Below, in pieces: positions 60,890 through 64,000 of a stretch of DNA of 64,000 nucleotides. The stretch spans positions 124,001-188,000 of the forward strand of contig JAVHNS010000003.1 in assembly GCA_036872755.1 (NCBI GenBank), in the 5' to 3' direction. Numbering within the stretch: position 1 is the stretch's first letter; every line of letters begins with the position of its first letter. The translations under genes and the position numbers were made by a program. Under the pieces are notes generated by a model. That model did no database searches and had not been told where the DNA came from. It worked only from the letters and a program-made list of their open reading frames with translations. Source of the DNA: Orbilia blumenaviensis. Taxonomy: Eukaryota; Ascomycota; Orbiliomycetes; Orbiliales; Orbiliaceae.

Positions 60890-62010
60890 CATCGCTACAT
60901 TGGGCATTAGCCTTCGCAATGTTTTCTTTCCAGCTGTGGGATCGAAAAGGGGGAAAAAGAGGAACAAAAAAGGATTTTCGCGAGCATGACCGAATAGCAT
61001 GGCTACACTATGTTTTGATAATATTCATGGAAACCTGGCGGCTGAAGGTCTGGGAAGTGAGCGAGTATCGTTGCCGGATACATGTGATATTTACGATCAT
61101 CACTGTTGTCCGCCACCTAATTTCCCCAGGTCTATGGGGTACAGTCACTGCTCACAGGTACCCACCCAATGGGATTCTGCACGATCATAAATATGCTAAT
61201 CCTTGTATGTCTACCCGCCCGGAGTCTTCACGTTCCTACATGCGCATTGGTGCTGTGGTGGATAGATTTGGCGATCTCCTTTGCCCGCTGGATGTTTCTA
61301 CCGTTCGTCGTTTTACGGCTTCACGAAGCACAGTTGGGCACCATGAATGCTGTTTGGTTACTACCTACTGTCTCAATGATCATGACATCACTTTCCGGGT
61401 GTCTAGTAGCCAATGCCTTGATTAAAAATAGGTAGGTCACATATTCACTATGGACGTTGACAATTTCTTATGTCCTTTGGGGCTGCGGAGTTCTGCTGTC
61501 AATGGTTATCTTGGTAATATACTTCCAACGGTTAGCGTTACACCATCTTCCAGCACCGGACACAATTTTCAGCATGTTCCTCCCTGCAGGACTATTGGGA
61601 TATGGTGCTTTTGTAATCATGAAGTTGGGCAAAGTGGCTAGTAAAGTCTAATTCCGCAAACAGGAACGTTACTAGTCGTGAAGGATACTGGGAGGATCCT
61701 CCACGTTCTGGGGTTTGGGACGGTCTTGCCTATGTGGGGTTCACGCTCGCTTGGCTAGTTTTTTTTTTTTTGTAGTCGCGGGCATTGCGAGGACGAGAGA
61801 GTATCCGTTTAATATGGGGGTTTGGGGGGGTTGTCTTCCCGCGTAAGTCGTTCGCCCTTCGCGTACCCGAAGCCTCTAGACCCAATAGAACTCCAAACAC
61901 AATCAATCTATACTAACATTACTGTAGAAGGTAGTATGTTTGTTCTGGCCACTGGTCAAATAGCTAAAGGACTTCCCAGCGCTGTCTTCAAGATCATCAC
62001 CGCTGTAAGT
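60890..62010 (+). pseudogene. Decayed TDT-family transporter (SSU1 / malate-transporter-like)
   Basis: Fragments follow the order of TDT (SLAC1-type) transporters. A helix pair at about 61120-61435 includes VLWWIDLAISFARWMFLPF and LPTVSMIMTSLSGCLVANAL. A second at 61457-61651 has YVLWGCGVLLSMVILVIYF, LHHLPAPDTIFSMFLPAGLL and GYGAFVIMKLG. A third near 61910-62010 has LATGQIAKGLPSAVFK. In this frame 61433-61435 is a TAG stop where coding continues unbroken on both sides. Later there are more stops, a T run (61759-61771) and a frame change. The N-terminal half is only poorly detectable. Intact homologues export sulfite or carry C4-dicarboxylates at the plasma membrane; this copy should be non-functional. 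Confidence 0.6.
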
Positions 62011-62061
62011 TACACAAGGTTAAAGGCTCATTCAATTTCCACCCAAGCCAACGAGTCATGA

Positions 62062-62733
62062 TAAATTTAAACTAGTTATTCAGTGTAATAATCGTTGTAC
62101 TATGGGTATTTGTCTCTATACGTACTTTAGAGCTGTCTTTCATGGAAAATCTAGTATATTCGCCCTGCGCAGAACCATATTTAGAAAAAGATGCGGAAGG
62201 TGGGGTGTGTCGAGGATAATGCGTAACTAGGGGCAGACTCCTGGAATGGGAGTTCAATTGCCTGACTGTTGTTTTTTAATGGTTTACTTTTTATGTATGA
62301 CGTTTATGGACTCTGTAGACGCAATTGCCGTCTGTATATATTCTTCTTTCAATAATACAATAGAATACCTCATTTCGACGTTAACAAACCCCTCTTCGCA
62401 ATGCACCTCTACGCCTACTATACTGTGATCTAGTCTCGTAGTAACTGTGATAATGGAGAGAAATCGCAAGAAAACGCGTTGTGTTGTAGCCTTCCTAAAG
62501 AAGAAAAAAGAAATATACGGTTTCCCAAAAAAAGATGCCTGCAAAAAAAAAAAAGAGTGAAAGGAAAGCAAGCTCTGAATCATAGCATGTCAGAGTTGAG
62601 GGAGCTCAACCCACCAAACAAACAAAAAGCTATCACCATCCCACTTTGAATTCTGGGTCTTCAACCCTGATGAGCTTTACCCCTCCATATTTTTACCATC
62701 GGAAATCTACCATCTTTGATGCCGCAAGCTTAA
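62062..62733. other. Intergenic region upstream of the DnaJ gene
   Basis: AT-rich sequence with A runs near 62500-62560. Frames at 62246-62428 and 62284-62583 are unsupported. Confidence 0.5.
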
Positions 62734-64000
62734 ATGGGCGCTCAGCAATCCACCCAAGAAGACTCTCCGACAGCTCCCCGTTCTGCCATGAAAGAAGATT
62801 TCTACACCCTTCTTGGGGTGGATCGTAACGCCGACCAGGATGAGTTAGTCGGTGCCTATATGCCCCTTCTTCTTTAGATAAAAAAAAAGAAGCTTAATAT
62901 GCTCTCTATACGTTTGCTAAATATAAATGTATGATATATGTATATATCGCATATATTATGATACTACAGAATAAAAAAAGCATACCGAAAGAAAGCGCTA
63001 GAGCTACACCCCGATAAAAACGTCAATAACGTCGAAGCCGCCACCAAACTATTCTCCGAGGTTCAGGCGGCGTACGAAGTCCTCAGTGACCCACAGGAGC
63101 GCGCATGGTACGACTCGCATAAGGACCAGATCCTCCGGGAGGATGGCGACGACCCTTCATCGTCTTCCGCTGCTGCTCGCCCCGCAGATGTTACCATAAC
63201 TACCCAGGAACTGCTGAAGCAGTTTTCTTTATTCTCATCTCGGATGGACAAGTCGGACTCGAATCCTAAAGGTTTCTATTCTATCGCTTCAAAGATATTT
63301 TCCACGATCGCAAGTGAGGAAGAATCTGCCGCTGCCGAGCTGAATGAAGATGCGCCTTTCTATCCTTCCTTCGGAAACTCGAAATCTGATTACCAGAACG
63401 ACGTTCGGGCCTTCTATAACATCTGGACGGGGTTCTCTACAATGAAGTCATTCTCCTGGGAGGATAGATACAGATATCGAGATGCACCGGATAGGAGGGT
63501 GAAGCGGCTCATGGAGAAGGAGAATAAGAAATTTAGAGACACTGCTATCAAGGAGTTTAACGACACCGTCAAGGTTATTTCAGTCCTCCATTTTGACCCC
63601 GTTAAATATGTGCTTGGGGTATGTTTTTTTCTCCCTATATTCTTATATACTAACCGCGTGGCGCTTGCCTTCATCTAGCAATTTGTATTGTACATTCGAA
63701 AACGCGACCCACGCTACCTGCCAAACTTCCAATCCGAAGAGGAACGTGACGCCGCCGCCCGGGAAGCTTCAAAGGACCAATCCCGTCGCGCAAGACTCGA
63801 GAATGCTGCAAAAGTAGCTGCATACAAGGAAGCCGATTGGTCGAAACCGAAGGAGATGTATGACGACGAAACAGACGAGGAGGACGAAGATGATGACGAG
63901 CCTGATGTTGAGTTCGAATGTGTCGCTTGTAATAAAACCTTCAAGACCGAGAACCAGATGGAAATGCATGAGAAGAGTAAAAAGCATATCAAAATGGTGC
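62734..64000 (+). CDS. JJJ1: Jjj1-like DnaJ co-chaperone with C2H2 zinc finger (partial, runs off the window)
   Basis: Three exons are visible (62734-62843, 62970-63618, 63679 to beyond 64000), with introns of 126 and 60 nt. The J domain begins at [13 protein letters not shown] and, across the first intron, continues [17 protein letters not shown] with the HPD motif that stimulates Hsp70 ATPase, ending [16 protein letters not shown] Jjj1-type region follows, with [16 protein letters not shown] and a basic [16 protein letters not shown] helix. An acidic stretch then precedes a C2H2 finger ([15 protein letters not shown]). In yeast, Jjj1 works with Ssa Hsp70 in cytosolic 60S ribosome maturation, recycling Arx1. 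The domain order matches. The C-terminal part is outside the window. Confidence 0.93.

Overview
The window is nuclear DNA from a filamentous ascomycete. Genes are interrupted by many short GT-AG introns (mostly 55-115 nt). The products are typical of plant- or litter-associated Pezizomycotina: an AA9 polysaccharide monooxygenase with CBM1, a PTH11-like receptor, a NACHT-type NLR, a secreted RNase T1, an extracellular intradiol dioxygenase and a Zn2Cys6 regulator beside a drug exporter. The mix would suit Leotiomycetes (Helotiales), but that placement is inference. All gene models below were spliced by hand; each listed exon set joins in frame.

Layout. 0-9 kb: a GPI-anchored secreted protein (minus), an F-box relic near 4.1-4.9 kb, and a PTH11-like seven-helix receptor (minus, 5.3-7.1 kb). 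9-15 kb: AA9-CBM1 LPMO (minus) and RNase T1-family nuclease (minus). 15-21 kb: one nine-exon gene for a 1807-residue NLR-like protein (N-terminal helical domain, NACHT, ankyrin repeats, SPRY). 21-25 kb: a small secreted protein (minus) and a secreted intradiol ring-cleavage dioxygenase with a C-terminal anchor signal (minus). 27-33 kb: a DHA2-type MFS exporter (minus) facing a Zn2Cys6 transcription factor (plus). 34-37 kb: a sugar-porter MFS protein (minus) with a 16-nt micro-exon and a 417-nt open intron. 37-45 kb: a gene-poor, microsatellite-rich stretch. 45-46.4 kb: a glutamate-1-semialdehyde-aminomutase-like PLP enzyme (minus). 49.7-51.9 kb: a secreted two-domain fasciclin protein with a long Pro/His-rich spacer. 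52.7-56.9 kb: two divergent genes for coiled-coil proteins, each with a central hydrophobic segment. 58-62 kb: a small secreted protein, an F-box protein, a decayed secreted-protein relic and a decayed SSU1/TDT-family transporter. The window ends inside a Jjj1-like DnaJ/C2H2 co-chaperone gene.

Functional reading. Much of the gene content faces outward (secreted enzymes, surface proteins, transporters, a receptor), and several genes are broken, so this looks like an accessory, fast-evolving region. The two most unusual items are the NLR with a C-terminal SPRY domain and the divergent coiled-coil pair, whose layout recalls two-component alpha-helical pore-forming systems. That last comparison is architectural only and needs structural testing.
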